Positions 1 through 10,689 of a stretch of DNA of 64,000 nucleotides are shown one piece after another (position 1 is the stretch's first letter; each line of letters begins with the position of its first letter). The stretch lies in contig CAXHUL010000236.1 of assembly GCA_964019695.1 (NCBI GenBank), forward strand, positions 124,001 to 188,000, given 5' to 3'. Source of the stretch: Loripinus fragilis. Lineage: Eukaryota; Mollusca; Bivalvia; Lucinida; Lucinidae. Made by a program: the position numbers and the translations under genes. Under the pieces are notes generated by a model. The model searched no databases. It saw only the letters and a list, made by a program, of their open reading frames with translations, and was not told where the DNA came from.

Positions 1-80
1 TAGGCCGGACTATTGTTGTACTTAAAGGGATATTTGGCAATAATGCTGTACCACAGGTAGGGAAATTAGTATGTTAAACC

Positions 81-295
81 TTAACCCTTAAAGCGCCACC
101 TATAATTTGCAGCGGACGACAATTTCAAATTTTGCTGCTTTTTAAAAAATAACAATTAAGGCATGATATTTCATGAGAATTGTCTGCTGGCAGACGATTC
201 TCATGAAATATTATTCCTTATTTCTTTCGAAAATTAAGAAAGATGTCACAAAATTTGTCATCAGCTGCAGTCGTGATTTGACGCTTTAAGGGTTA
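81..295. repeat. Family E fold-back MITE, copy 1
   Basis: Begins TTAACCCTTAAAGCGCCA and ends with the near-complement ACGCTTTAAGGGTTAA. The centre is a hairpin, TTTCATGAGAATTGTCTG with its complement, around 167-210. A second copy lies at 32493-32704. It sits inside the KDM1A-like intron. Confidence 0.8.
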
Positions 296-636
296 ACCCA
301 TAATTCACCAATCACAACTGCAGCAGTAGACAGATTTTGTGATGTCTATCTTGATCTATGAGTATTTTTGCCCAACAATCACACTACCATGACCTGAGCA
401 GCAATTTTGTATAATTGTTGAACCGATATTATGCTGTAATATGTTTACCAGGGACTACTGCTTGCAGGCATCAATTAGTTTTCTCACAAATTAAGGCTGA
501 TGAGTGGTGGATGATTCACGTGGGTGGACGTTAGACTTGCTTACTCTACCATATTAAAAAATAACTTATGTTTTTCACAATTCTAAGATCCTCAAATCTT
601 TTTGATTAGGATGTCTTTTTGCTTTGTATATTTCAC

Positions 637-820
637 AGGCCTGCAGATATGAAGGCTTAATTGAAAATGAATTTCCTTATTTCTATTTCTCAACCAATAC
701 ATATGTTGTGGGTACTCAAAAGAACCCATTGATATGGTTCTTTTGAGCACCTAAACATATCTTTGAATTGATTGGCAAGAAAGTAATCACAATTTTAAGT
801 TAAAAAATTTGCTTAACTGG
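637..820. repeat. Family F fold-back MITE, degenerate copy
   Basis: Central hairpin TACTCAAAAGAACC...GGTTCTTTTGAGCACC (about 713-752), and a right end TTGCTTAACTGG matching the other family F copies. Its last base lies 14 bp before the exon at 835, so the region where a branch point is expected is transposon-derived. Confidence 0.75.
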
Positions 821-834
821 ACCTATGATTTCAG

Positions 835-916
835 CCCAAAGAAACTCTGGTGACAAGATGGAGGGCTGACCCTTGGTCCAGAGGATCATACTCTTTTGTT
901 GCAGCTGGCTCCTCAG
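835..916 (+). CDS. KDM1A: Lysine-specific histone demethylase 1 (KDM1A/LSD1-like), penultimate coding exon
   Basis: Flavin-dependent amine oxidase that demethylates mono- and dimethyl-lysine on histone H3 in CoREST-type nuclear complexes (family knowledge). The 82 bp exon reads [20 protein letters not shown] followed by FVAAGSSG, close to the end of the amine-oxidase domain of vertebrate LSD1. It is bounded by an acceptor (TTTCAG at 829-834) and a donor (GTAGGT at 917-922). Twenty-seven codons plus one base remain; the hanging G is completed by GT from the next exon to make Gly, so the phase is consistent. The N-terminal SWIRM domain, the tower domain and most of the oxidase domain would lie upstream, outside the window. 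A family F MITE ends 14 bp before the acceptor. The related KDM1B is less likely, because the following exon matches the LSD1 C-terminus. Confidence 0.93.
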
Positions 917-1875
917 GTAGGTCAAAACATACATTATCAAATTTTTCACAGTTTATACTGATGTGTCATTTGTTCATGCTGAGCGACAGTTTTCAGGATT
1001 ATTCTTGAATTCAGGATTTTGGGGCTGACTTTCCATAGAAAGTCATCCTCAAAATACTGAATTTGGGAGAGTGCAATACTTCCTGATTTATTTCCATTTT
1101 TATCTAAAGGCATTCAACATATTAAACTTGTAACTTAATATCTTATAGAAATACTGCAAGTTTTAAGATTTGAAGCTCCAAAGTTCAGGATATTGGAAAA
1201 TTTTAACTTTCACCTGTGCATTCCTAATATCTTGAAAAGTCATTGCTGGATAATCATCCATATTTCTGCAGTCATATTGTTAAAAAATTAGTTAAATCAA
1301 CAACTATAATACATTCTCTAACTTTCTCTCTTCTTTATAGACGAGAAGCTGGTAAATCAACCATTGACAAGCCCACGCACAGCTCATGCTAGTCATAGCT
1401 AAGATGTTACAGCTGTTAAATCACCTGAAAAATTATGACTAGTTTAATGTAATTTTCTCTGTAATATGAATATGAAGCATAAATAGGTTAAAACGAGGTG
1501 GACAGCCATGTTGTTAAAACACCTGTTTGACAGGCATTTACACATGATATGGAGAAGGTTAATTCTTTCACTGCTAGTGGCAGCTTCTGTCCATTTGATG
1601 ATAACATTTGCAAACAGTTTGGGCCCAGATTAGGACTGGCAAAAAGTCAGGGTCCTGATCTGGAAACCAAACTCTTTGACAGCCTAATGTTTTTTTTTTT
1701 ATTTTCAAAAGTTACTGTTTTGTAAAACATCAACAGTTGACAAACTATACAAAGAATTTCTTAACATACATAGTCACCTTACTATAATGGTAATTTTTGG
1801 TTGACTACTGTTTGAAAAATTATCCCTTGAAAGCCTGCTGCATTGTTACATCCTGACTTGTTTATATTTTTACAG
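917..1875 (+). other. KDM1A-like last intron
   Basis: 959 bp intron with donor GTAGGT and acceptor TATTTTTACAG. It holds a family D element at about 1559-1750. The rest is AT-rich with no recognisable feature. Confidence 0.85.
1559..1750. repeat. Family D hairpin element, copy 1
   Basis: Starts with the family phrase TTAATTCTTTCACTGCTAG, continues with CATTTGCAAACAGTTTGG, and has an inverted core (CCCAGATTAGGACTGGC with TCAGGGTCCTGATCTGG). Matches other family D copies at 9.4, 16.8, 28.5, 28.8, 33.7, 40.9, 48.9 and 58.2 kb. The right half is poorly conserved. Confidence 0.65.
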
Positions 1876-2087
1876 GTAACGATTATGACTTGATGGCCAC
1901 TCCCATATCACCACAACAAGGAGCCCTGCCTCGACTGTTCTTCGCTGGTGAGCATACCATCAGGAACTACCCAGCCACAGTTCACGGTGCCATGCTGAGT
2001 AGTTTCCGAGAAGCTGGTAGAATAGCGGATCAATTCTTGGGAGCACCTTACGCCCTACCACCCAGACAGACCACTCAGAATACATAG
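1876..2087 (+). CDS. KDM1A: Lysine-specific histone demethylase 1 (KDM1A/LSD1-like), terminal coding exon
   Basis: After the acceptor TTTTTACAG the exon opens with GT, which completes the Gly codon of exon 835-916, and continues [20 protein letters not shown]. It then carries the block [20 protein letters not shown], which in LSD1 contributes to the FAD pocket, followed by [15 protein letters not shown], the last helix of the oxidase domain. The tail after QFLG is short ([14 protein letters not shown]) and ends at TAG (2085-2087). The linker before LPRLFFAG differs in sequence from vertebrate LSD1 but has a similar Pro-rich character. This is an intact C-terminus: no stop or frameshift is seen in either exon. 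A family A fold-back begins 42 bp after the stop. Confidence 0.96.
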
Positions 2088-2089
2088 AC

Positions 2090-2125
2090 ATTAAAGTTGT
2101 CAGTGTGTTGTTGTGTTCTTGGATT
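2090..2125 (+). promoter_or_regulatory. Possible polyadenylation site of KDM1A-like gene
   Basis: ATTAAA at 2090-2095 comes three bases after the stop and is followed by a GT-rich stretch (GTGTGTTGTTGTGTTC, 2103-2118) of the kind that lies downstream of cleavage sites. It would give a very short 3' UTR. An alternative AATAAA at 2511-2516 lies in a repeat (family P), which would put the family A fold-back inside the UTR. Confidence 0.3.
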
Positions 2126-2128
2126 GTA

Positions 2129-2335
2129 TAGTAAAACCTGTGTAAAACGGCCACTCTCAAAAAGACCAAAAATTGGGTTTTCAAGACAAATTATCACTTA
2201 ATGCAGATCAAAAGTATTGCAGAATGCTCCAAGGGGAGCATTCTGCAATACTTTCGACCTTCATTAAGCTATCATTTGTCATTAGGATCTTTGTTTTGTA
2301 TATTTTTGAGTGGCAGTTTTACACAGGTTTTACTA
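2129..2335. repeat. Family A mariner-type fold-back MITE, copy 1
   Basis: Ends ATAGTAAAACCTGTGT...ACACAGGTTTTACTAGA, with central hairpin GTATTGCAGAATGCTCC / GGAGCATTCTGCAATAC. Ten copies occur in the window. It lies 42 bp after the KDM1A-like stop codon. Confidence 0.85.
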
Positions 2336-2399
2336 GAGCTCCAGTTACCGCATTCAACCATACAAGTCCACTTTGCTCTCAACTTTTTCAATATGTATA

Positions 2400-2690
2400 T
2401 GGAGGATCTTACATGCATGTTCATGTATTATTGAATTTATGTAACAAGTTGAGGAAGAGGTGAAATGCAAGGCTATGTCGAGCATTTTATCACTTTTTTG
2501 CAACAAGTTTAATAAATTCAATAGTTTGGAGCACAAATTTATCTTCCATTTATCATGACACTAAAATTACTTTGAAATCGCATTTTGGTGTGAAAACGTC
2601 AACATGACTAAATATGTAAAACAATAGTGGTTTATCGATTTTAATACATAGAGTTATATCACTTCCAGAGGTGGTGTCGTGTGAAAAACC
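2400..2690. repeat. Family P interspersed repeat, copy 1
   Basis: The stretch from TGCATGTTCATGTATTATTG to CATAGAGTTATATCACTTCC recurs at about 30748-31088 in the same orientation, including the phrase CAACAAGTTTAATAAATT. No inverted structure is obvious. Class unknown. Confidence 0.7.
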
Positions 2691-2694
2691 TTTT

Positions 2695-2765
2695 TTTGAA
2701 AACAGTGTAGATCCAGATTAGCTGGCTTGAAGTGATCAGGATCCACACTTTTTCATCCATTCAAT
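2695..2765. repeat. GATC-core hairpin, degraded
   Basis: AACAGTGTAGATCCAGATTA with the partial complement TGATCAGGATCCACACT. A decayed version of the hairpin core shared by many families in this window; a better copy is at 27325-27412. Confidence 0.55.
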
Positions 2766-3036
2766 GAAATTACACCATAAGATTGACTGAAAATCACAAT
2801 TTAATTGACAGTCATAACTAAAAAAGAACTGTGTGTTAATGAGGGCATGATTGTGTGCTTATTGGGCTGAATATGGTAAGTTTCCTATCTCTCGACCAAA
2901 ACATTTTGTGGGTACCTTAAAGAATTTTTGCAATGTGATGGTACTTGTTTACCAACAAAATGAACTACTCATGAGAAATAGTGCTGTGTTTTGAATTTAA
3001 ACCACAATGGCACAGGTATTATTCACTGCTAGGCCT

Positions 3037-3251
3037 CCAGATAAGAGTGCGTATTGGAAAACTATTTTCTTGATTTCTCATCCAAAACATATGTTGTGGG
3101 TACTCAAAAGAACCGTCTCAATGAGACTGTTCTTTTGAGTTCCCAAGAACCGTCTCGATGAGACTGTTCTTTTGAGTTCCCAAAACACATGCTTAAATTG
3201 ATGGGTAAGAAAATAATTACAATTTTAGGCTAATAAAATTTCCCTATCTGG
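3037..3251. repeat. Family F fold-back MITE with doubled hairpin
   Basis: Ends CCAGATAAGAGTGCG...CCTATCTGG. The central hairpin AGAACCGTCTCxATGAGAC / TGTTCTTTTGAG is present twice in tandem (about 3111-3180), unlike the other copies. Confidence 0.85.
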
Positions 3252-3289
3252 ATCTATGGGGAGTGCTAAGGTAGTAGGGGCCTTGTCTG

Positions 3290-3720
3290 GCCAGAAACTT
3301 TGTTGGAGATTTATGTGCAGGTTATACTAAAACAAACCTACTCAGCTGCACAAACTGGCTAGGTACTTCATCATTTTGATGGAGCTTATATTTCAATTAT
3401 ACTACCTACATGTTAGAAGAAATAATAATGATTTCAAAGCAGAATGCGCAGACTGATCTACATTTTTGTTGCCCACATACAACAAAGTCCAGTTTTCTCA
3501 TGACACCTGTACTTGCTCCGTCGAAGTTGTCAAGATTCTAGCTAGCCTATGTAGCTGAGCAGTTAGGTTTGATTGTAAACTTCAAAGATAGGTTAGGCTC
3601 TACAAGGACCATATTGTTTGAACACATTTTGTGAGGAGACTTCCGAGATGCACAGGGGCTTAACAAGTACTTGGTTGGGAATTTTGCCATCTTATCTGGA
3701 GTTATGTAAACATTAAGTAG
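3290..3720. repeat. Degraded family H fragments
   Basis: Contains CCTACTCAGCTGCACAAACT and CTCATGACACCTGTACTTGC-like phrases, as in family H (see 25623-25862), but rearranged. Low-identity remnant. Confidence 0.35.
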
Positions 3721-4485
3721 AGATAGATCTGCATTCCATTTGTCATAAAATTATCATGCATCTCACTGAACATTAAAGATATCTGAAACTTACACTTCTG
3801 TTATTTATTTCTCACCCATAGAAAAGTGCCAAGGATGAAATTGCGCATTGCTTTACACTCGTGTATTGCCATTCGTTAAGTCTTTGCCTGCTATGAAACA
3901 ATGCATATGAAAGTGTTGTCTGCCAAGGTTGTTTGCTGCCTCTACAGATAAACCAAAAGATTTGCAGTGTGACTGTATTTACAATATTGAAATGTTGTTC
4001 TAGATAAAAGGGTTTCAGGCATTTATTTACATTTACTATAAAAACTTTGACATACACAGATGTTCCAGCCCGACTGGCTCATTTTAAGCATTCTGCAACA
4101 ATCTTTTGGATATAACTTGGATATCATGCGACAGTCTGCCTGCCTGGTTGTAAACCCAATCCAGTTTATAGCTATGGTTTCCTCTTTAATTGCATGACGG
4201 TGGGTGAGGCCTCAGACTCAATGACGGCTCTGACGTAAAGCTTTAATCGGTGGGTTGGTGCCTGATGCTTGTCTGTAGCTTGGCCCACAGTGGCTCAACT
4301 TGAGATTTTCTTTAGCTCTGACTATCTGTGAGTCGTGAGCCTTTTTCCTCATTTCATCATAGTGTGTTAATTTGATTAGACTGTTTCTCTATGATGATAC
4401 ATTGCAATAGTTAGAAGGCCTCCATGCAAGCTAACCATTTTTTGTGGTTCATAAGAAATGCAGGGGGCTACAACGACTGACAGCA
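3721..4485. other. Intergenic, no gene seen
   Basis: AT-rich and unique as far as can be judged by eye. A short phrase near 3893 (AATGCATATGAAAGTGTTGT) recurs loosely near 6456. No exon, RNA gene or recognisable mobile element. Confidence 0.5.
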
Positions 4486-4489
4486 AGTC

Positions 4490-5182
4490 CTGTTTATAGG
4501 TGTGCATGGGAAATGCACCTCCTATTGACGGCAGGCCACAGAAGGAAGTCGAGGTCGGACCTGATAAGCTGGAGGTAGTGGCTTCCTTCTGCTACCTGGG
4601 TGACATGCTTTCTGCTTGTGGGGGCTGTGAAATAACGTTCACTACTCGTGTGAAAATAGCCTGGAAGAAGTTCAGGGAGCTACTACCAATTCTCACATCC
4701 TGCCACCTCTCTTACAAGACACGTGGCCATGTATACAGCTCTTGAGTGCGGAGCGCTATGCTCCATGCCAGTGAAACTTGGCCACTGACCAAGACGAACC
4801 TGCAGCGCAATGACAGGGCCATGATCAGACAGATCTGCAGTATCAAGCCAGAGGATGTGGCCACCGTAAGGTCAAGCAAATTAATGGCAAAGCTTGAGGA
4901 CATCAATCTCATTTTGAGAGAGAAGGCTTCACTGGTTTGGGCATGTGGAGCGCTCTAGTGGTGCAGTCAGAACTGCATGTGATATACAGATTGAGGGCAG
5001 GCAGGGAGGCCCAAGCAAACATGGAAGAAACTGCTGGAGAAAGACTGCCGTGAGTGGAAGCTTACGACAGTTGACCCTCAAGAAAGGAGCACCTCGAGAT
5101 CAGGTGTGAGATCTGCTATGCGTGCAGCTAGCCAGTTACCTGGAAAGGGGCCCACTGATGTAGATGATGCACCTGTACGTTA
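4490..5182 (+). pseudogene. 5'-truncated non-LTR retrotransposon (LINE) reverse-transcriptase C-terminus
   Basis: Frames at 4500-4745 and 4746-4958 read in series. They carry KEVEVGPDKLEVVASFCYLG, DMLSACGGCE, ASETWPLTK and NDRAMIRQICSIKPEDV, the conserved C-terminal region of LINE ORF2 proteins after the reverse-transcriptase palm (the CYLG and ASETW blocks are the familiar landmarks). The copy is dead: a TGA at 4743-4745 splits it, the frame shifts near 4497 and again near 4940, and downstream words such as RSAMRAASQLPG (around 5110-5145) sit in another frame. The reverse-transcriptase core and any endonuclease are missing, as expected for 5' truncation. The 3' end carries a GATGATGAT run near 5199-5206. 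The LINE clade cannot be fixed from this fragment. Confidence 0.88.
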
Positions 5183-5239
5183 ATCAAAAATCCGATTATG
5201 ATGATGATATGATGGTTCAACAACAGGGGAATCTAGGGT

Positions 5240-6145
5240 GAAGATTTGGTACCAGTAAAATGCATTTAAGCCCCCCCCCCCCCCCCCCCCCCCCAGGGGC
5301 TTAGGTTGAAGGAGCTTATTGCTTTGGGCTTGTCTGTCCGTCTGTGTGTCCATTCAAAGTTTTTTAAGACACAGTTTTGAAATTTCATATATGGATTCCT
5401 CATCAAAAAATAATGGACACATATTTTTTTTAAGTCTGGATTATCTCCCTTTGTGGAGTTATGCCCCATTTAAAGGGTCATAATGATATTTTGTAATCAA
5501 GATATCTCGAAAACTATAACAGCGATGAGCTTCAAACTTGGTCAGCTAAATGAGGATAATGAGTAGATAACCTGGTAAAAATTTAAAAAAAAAAGTTTTT
5601 TTTTTTAGTTATTGCCCTTTGCAAATTTTGGCATTGAAAACTTGTAATCAAGATATCTCAAAAACTATTACAGCAAGTAGCTTCAAACTTGGTCAGCTGA
5701 TAGAAGATAATGAGTAGATAACCTGGTGAAAATTAAAAAAAAGTTATTTTTCTTTTTTCGAGTTATTGCTCTTTGCAAATTTGGGCATTGAAAACTTGTA
5801 ATCAAGATATCTCGAAAATTATTATAGCTAGCAGCTTCAAACATGGTCAATTGACAGAAAAAGATGATTAGATTACCTGGAGAAAATTTAAAAAAAAGTA
5901 TTTTTTTTTAGTTATTGCCCTTTGCAAATTTTGGCATTCAAAACTTGAATAAAGATACATGTATCTCAAAACATTTTATAGCTAGCAGCTTCAAACTTTG
6001 TCAGCTGATTACTGGGTGAAATTATTTTTTATTTTAGTTCAAATTAGGTAAGCTGATAGAGGAGGATGAGTAGTATAGCTTAAAACTTAAGATGACCCAT
6101 GTGTTATGAACCCTTCTTGACAAGTAAAGGGTTGGGGGCATAGTG
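5240..6145. repeat. Tandem-repeat element, ~150 bp unit (family K)
   Basis: Starts near TTGGTACCAGTAAAATGCAT and the poly-C run. At least four units begin with AATCAAGATATCTCxAAAAC (about 5496, 5647, 5801, 5948), each followed by CAGCTTCAAACxTGGTCA and TTATTGCCCTTTGCAAATT. The period is about 150 bp. It ends around GGGGGCATAGTGTCTCATAA. Probably a non-autonomous element of the tandem-core type common in bivalves; no coding capacity. Confidence 0.75.
5271..5294. repeat. Poly-C run (24)
   Basis: Uninterrupted run of 24 C at the head of the repeat at 5240-6145, followed by AGGGGCTTAGG. The length may be unreliable in assembly. Confidence 0.95.
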
Positions 6146-6149
6146 TCTC

Positions 6150-6870
6150 ATAAACTTCATTTCTAGTTTTGTGTTACTTTGTGTCCATTCTAGTTTTGCA
6201 ATCATCTTGATGGGAAGAGAGAGCTGGTTGCTTTGCTTAGTTTGTCTTCCTGGTGTCTCGTGCGGGGTCTCGTGATTGTTGTGTGGCTCTTCCTAACGGT
6301 GCGACAGGTTTGTCTGCAGTTTGTGATTGTGGTATTTCGTTATCGTACTATTTTTGAAATAGAAAGACCCAAAGGTCATTAATCAGAGGTCGTGGTACAT
6401 CTATAGTTGCTGGTGTAGCCTTCTAGCCACTGTTAGCCCTTTGCTTGCTACGAAATAATGCATATAAGTGTCGTATGCCAAGGTCATCTGCTGCATCTAG
6501 TTGTTAACATCACAAAATTTATTTCAGCATACAGTGTGGACCCCAGAGCAGTCTGATCCGAGACCACACAACTGTTTGCTACAGACATTTTAAAAGGACC
6601 AGGAGACGACATACAGTAGATGATATTTAGTTGCAATTAGTAACCAAAGAGTTAAACCATCTAGCATCTATTAAATTTGAAAAACTCAAGATTTATATTT
6701 AACAGATAAGCAATAGGCCTAATTTATCTCAGTGGTGAAAATATGCTGCCATACTTTGATAAATTATTTTTAGATGCTGGTAGCTATTTTTAGCTGCTGC
6801 TGCTGGCTAATTTTAGATTCACCATATTGGTACCCAGCTTCAAGTGGGCCTCAACTAAATTATTGGGAGA
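6150..6870. other. Intergenic, no gene seen
   Basis: No exon or RNA gene recognised. A CCCAGAGCAGTCTGATCCGA phrase near 6541 is a degraded half of the GATC-core hairpin. Confidence 0.5.
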
Positions 6871-8500
6871 ACTAGAAGCCCTTTCATGCAGTAAAAAGGC
6901 CAAGTTCTAAAGATATTGAGAACATTGAGCAGGAAAAAAATTCTGACATCAATCAAGGGCCATAACTCTGTTACAATAAAAAATTAACAGGTAACAATCC
7001 CAACCTAGATATTTTCAATATAAATGCGTATACAAAATTTAGTGAAATTCTATCCATTTGTTCTCCAGATATTGAGTGGAAACTAAATCCTGACATAAAT
7101 CAAAGGCCATAACTCTTTTACAAATAAGCAAAAAACGAAAGCTAACAATTCCAACCTAGATCTTGTCAATATTGATGCATATATAAAATCTGGTGAAATT
7201 CTGTCCATTTGTTCTCAAGATATTGAGCGGAAACTAAATTCTGACCCCAATCAAGGGCCATAACTCTGTTATAAATAAGCAAAAAATGATGTGTAACAAT
7301 CCAAACCTAGATCTTGTCAATATCAATGCATCAATAAAATTTGGTGAAATTCTATCAATTTGTTCTCAAGAAATTGAGCAGACTAAATTCTAGTGTAAAA
7401 TCAAGGACCACAACTCTGGTGCAAATGTGAGAAAAATGCGTGTAACAATCCCAATCTAGATCTTGTCAATATCAATGCATATATAAAATTTGGTGAAATT
7501 CTGTCAACTTGTTCTTAAGATATTGAGCGGAAACGAAATTCTGGCGTAAATCAAGGGCCATAACTCTGGTACAAATGTGCAAAAAATGACAGGTAACAAT
7601 CCCAACAAAGATCTGGTCAATATCAACGCATATCCAAAATTGGTGGAATTCTATCATTTTGTTCTCAAGATATTGAGCAGAAACGAAATTCTGACATCAA
7701 TCAAGGGCCATAACGCCATTACAAATACAAATGCAGAAAAATGATGTGTAACAATCCCAACCTAGATCTTATCAATATAAATGCATACACAAAATTTGGT
7801 GAAAATCTATCCATTTGTTAGATATTGAGCGGAAACATAATTCTGACCCCAATCAAGGACCATAACTCTGTTATAAATAAGCAAAAAATGATGTGTAACA
7901 ATTCAAACCTAGATCTTGTCAATATCAATGCATCAATAAAATTTTGTGAAATTCTATCAATTTGTTCTCAAGAAATTGAGCGGAAACGAAATTCTAGCGT
8001 AAAATCAAGGACCACAACTTGGTACAAATTTTAGAAAAATGCATGTAGCAATCCCAATCTAGATCTTGTCAATATCAATGCATATATAAAATTTGGTGAA
8101 ATTCTGTCAATTTGTTCTCAAGATATTGAGCGGAATCGAAATTCTGGCGTAAATCAAGGGCCATCACTCTGGTACAAATGTGCAAAAAATGACTGGTAAC
8201 AATCCCAACAAAGATCTGGTCAATATCAATGCATATCAAAAATTGGTGAAATTCTATCATTTTGTTCTCAAGATATTGAGTGGAAACGAAATTTTGAATG
8301 AAATTCTGACATAAATCAAGGGCCATAACTCTATTACAAATGCATTAAAAATGATGTGTAACAATCCCAACCTAGATCTTATCAAAATCAATGCTTACAC
8401 AAAATTTGGTGAAAATCTATCCATTTGTTCTCAAGATATTGAGTGAAAATGAAATTATGACGGAATGACGGACATAGCCCCCCTTTTTCAAAGTGGGGCT
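6871..8500. mobile_element. Helentron-like non-autonomous element with ~10 tandem ~150 bp units
   Basis: Begins ACTAGAAGCCC. About ten units of ~150 bp each contain AATCAAGGGCCATAACTCTG, AACAATCCCAACCTAGATCT and TTGTTCTCAAGATATTGAGC (repeating near 6930, 7080, 7230, 7380, 7530, 7680, 7830, 7985, 8135, 8290). It ends with a short ACGGAATGACGGAC stretch and the hairpin AGCCCCCCTTTTTCAAAGTGGGGCT-type terminus at 8476-8500. Short open frames here merely follow the repeat unit. The tandem core, ACGG stretch and terminal hairpin match the architecture described for bivalve pearl/HINE elements; the Helentron link is an inference. Confidence 0.75.
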
Positions 8501-8504
8501 ATAA

Positions 8505-9255
8505 TCAGTCCAGCCTCTTTTCGGAATGCTGAGAACATTGACACACTGAATAGCTTTCCGATAAGTATTTAAAAAAAGTTTCATAGATTTGTCATAAACT
8601 TGCTAATTTTGTGTGTTTCTGGTAATAACCTTAATTATGCCTCCAAGGAAGTGAGTCAGGAATTAAGCAATGGGACAGAATGTAGGACGAAAGACAAGGT
8701 CAAATGGGAGTTCTAACAAAATGGCTTCTCAGCAGGGTGCAGAGGTGACCTAGCAAACTCCTGCATCCTGAATATATTCTGCTTGCTAGCAATAGTCGTG
8801 GTAAAGCAGGTAATGACAATCTTACTGGGGGCATATCTGGTTCAAATGTTTTGTCCACATGGACTAATGCATTGGGTGTTCAAGGTGTCAAATGAATTTT
8901 TAAGAAACAACACACAACAGTCAATATTCCTGTTGTGATGATGCTCTGACCATGCATGTACCTCAGGATATTTGGGTAAACAGGTATATTGGCAATGTGG
9001 ACCCCGTCTAGATACTGCATTAGCATGAATGGGTAATTGAGCTTTATTGACCCTCCATAATACCAGTAATTTGGCAACTGAAGTCCTGATTGGCTGGCTT
9101 AAATTACAAGAGAAGAACACTTGATATAAACCATTTATTAATTAGTAAAATGTTTCTTTTGGTTTAACAAGTAACAGCTAAAATCACTTAAAGTTATAAA
9201 CCAATAAAAGGCACATACAAGTGACATACATTTACATAGATGCAGCGCCAGACAA
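8505..9255. other. Intergenic, no gene seen
   Basis: Overlapping short open frames at 8842-9120 show no family resemblance. Nothing else recognised. Confidence 0.45.
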
Positions 9256-9420
9256 AAAGATAAATGAGTCGGCACATAAGATTTTGGTACTTATCAAAAT
9301 GTGAGCCTTCACTACCCTGACACACACAATATAGAGCTATAGTCTGATAGCAATGAAGGCTCGAAACAAAATTTTGGCCTTAAGCTCCACAAGATAGCTG
9401 GGCATGCATGTTTAACTCTG
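9256..9420. repeat. Family G fragment
   Basis: Has GGCACATAAGATTTTGGTAC and GTGAGCCTTCACTACCC, phrases of family G (best copy 22270-22512). Partial. Confidence 0.5.
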
Positions 9421-9421
9421 C

Positions 9422-9594
9422 ATGCTGGGAAATTTTCCATGTTTTTTGTAATAAACTTTCGAAAAATTATTTTAGAAATATCAGAGTGTCAAACAGTTAG
9501 GATCCTTATCAGGCCCGACATTATGTCGGGCCTGATCTGGGTCCAAACTGTTTGCAAGGTTATTAGCAGTCAACACTAGTAGGCAAAGAGTCAA
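9422..9594. repeat. Family D hairpin element, copy 2
   Basis: Core hairpin CAGGCCCGACATTATGTCGGGCCTG, flanked by CAAACAGTTAGGATCC and GGGTCCAAACTGTTTGCAA, ending TAGGCAAAGAGTCAAA. Confidence 0.8.
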
Positions 9595-9965
9595 AGAGAA
9601 ACTTTACGCATATGTGATATGTTCCAAAATCTCATGAACTGGCTCAAATGCAATACTGAATTGTGAACATGGGCAAGCCTCTCTTGCCTACGCCTTTGGG
9701 CAAAATATGCAGGCCATTTTTTTGCATATACATGTATATTATCTTGTTGCTTGACGTTGCTCAGGTGACAAAATGTGCTTCAACAACAATAAAACCTATA
9801 CTTTTAAACTGTTTTTCAAATTCAGTATTTCCTAAATAAAAAATGATGAAACCTGAGGTATGCCTTTATATAAGTTACAGAATGTGGACAGAAACTGACA
9901 TCACAAAGATTAACATAGAACACAAACAGCATGTGTAAATAACTTCTAGCAATATAGATCATACT

Positions 9966-10173
9966 ACAGTAAAAATGTCTTAAGCGGCCACTCAAAAATA
10001 AACAAAACAAAGATCTTAATGACAAATTGTAGCTTAATGAAGGTTAAAAGTACTGCAGAATGCTCCCATTGGAGAATTCTGCAATACTTTTGACCTGCAT
10101 TAAGTCATTATTGGTCTTAAAAACAATTTTTGGTCTTCTTTTTGAGTGGCTGCTTAAGACAGGTTTTACTGTA
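9966..10173. repeat. Family A fold-back MITE, copy 2 (inverted orientation)
   Basis: ACAGTAAAAATGTCTTAAGC...GCTTAAGACAGGTTTTACTGTA. The arms are not identical: the left arm carries the AAACAAAGATCTTAATGACA version, so this copy is reversed relative to copy 1. Confidence 0.88.
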
Positions 10174-10224
10174 CATTATTTCTGCATTGTTGGATTGCCC
10201 AATTGTCAGAGCATAGAGAATATT

Positions 10225-10505
10225 TTCAAGGATCACAAATTTTTATATGGCCAAGCATATGAGATTTTGGTACTTCTGTCAGTAACGGAGACATAGAAGA
10301 GCAACAAAGGCTCTGACAAGCCAGTACATCAGCACAGTCTTGTCAGAGCCTTCACTGCTCACTTTCTTGAAGTATGGAAGTACTGTTAGGGTTGTATTAA
10401 GCAAAAATATTCTGCATCTACCCTTATAAAGTAGCTGTGCATGCATCTTTAAAGAGAACTCTTATGCATGAGCCATAAGTACCAAAATCTCATAAGATAG
10501 CCAAT
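10225..10505. repeat. Family G fold-back element
   Basis: Begins GCCAAGCATATGAGATTTTGG and ends AGTACCAAAATCTCATAAGA (complementary ends), with AGGCTCTGACAAGCC / CTTGTCAGAGCCTTC as inner inverted repeat. Confidence 0.7.
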
Positions 10506-10544
10506 ATACATATTATTCACGCAAATTTACACAAGAATTTTTTC

Positions 10545-10680
10545 TAACAAAAATACAGTACAGTAAGTGTCCTAAAATTTCGAACAGTCTGTTCTGAATC
10601 TGTGCTGTTTGTCTAGGCCTTTTTGGCAGACAACAACTTACTGTGTTCAAAATTTTAGAACATTTACCGTACTTGATAAA
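10545..10680. repeat. Family O element, copy 1
   Basis: Inverted phrases TAAAATTTCGAACAGT and GTTCAAAATTTTAGAACATT around GTGCTGTTTGTCTAGGCCTT. Matches 27885-28080. Confidence 0.6.
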
Positions 10681-10689
10681 CAAAGCATA

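Larger units (their letters stand above)
1..834 (+). other. KDM1A-like intron (3' part)
   Basis: Intron upstream of the exon at 835; its 5' end lies outside the window. No coding exon seen. It contains a family E fold-back (81-295) and a degenerate family F fold-back (about 637-820). It ends with the acceptor ATGATTTCAG at 825-834. Confidence 0.8.

Noticed and set aside
1341..1400. Extra KDM1A exon between 916 and 1876 (ATAG acceptor at 1340)
   Set aside because: The exons at 835-916 and 1876-2087 join directly in phase and in the order found in LSD1; the intervening stretch adds nothing recognisable.
7472..8326. Repeated ORFs with DIDQIFVGIVTCHFLHICTR
   Set aside because: The same frame recurs in each ~150 bp tandem unit; no start or stop conservation.
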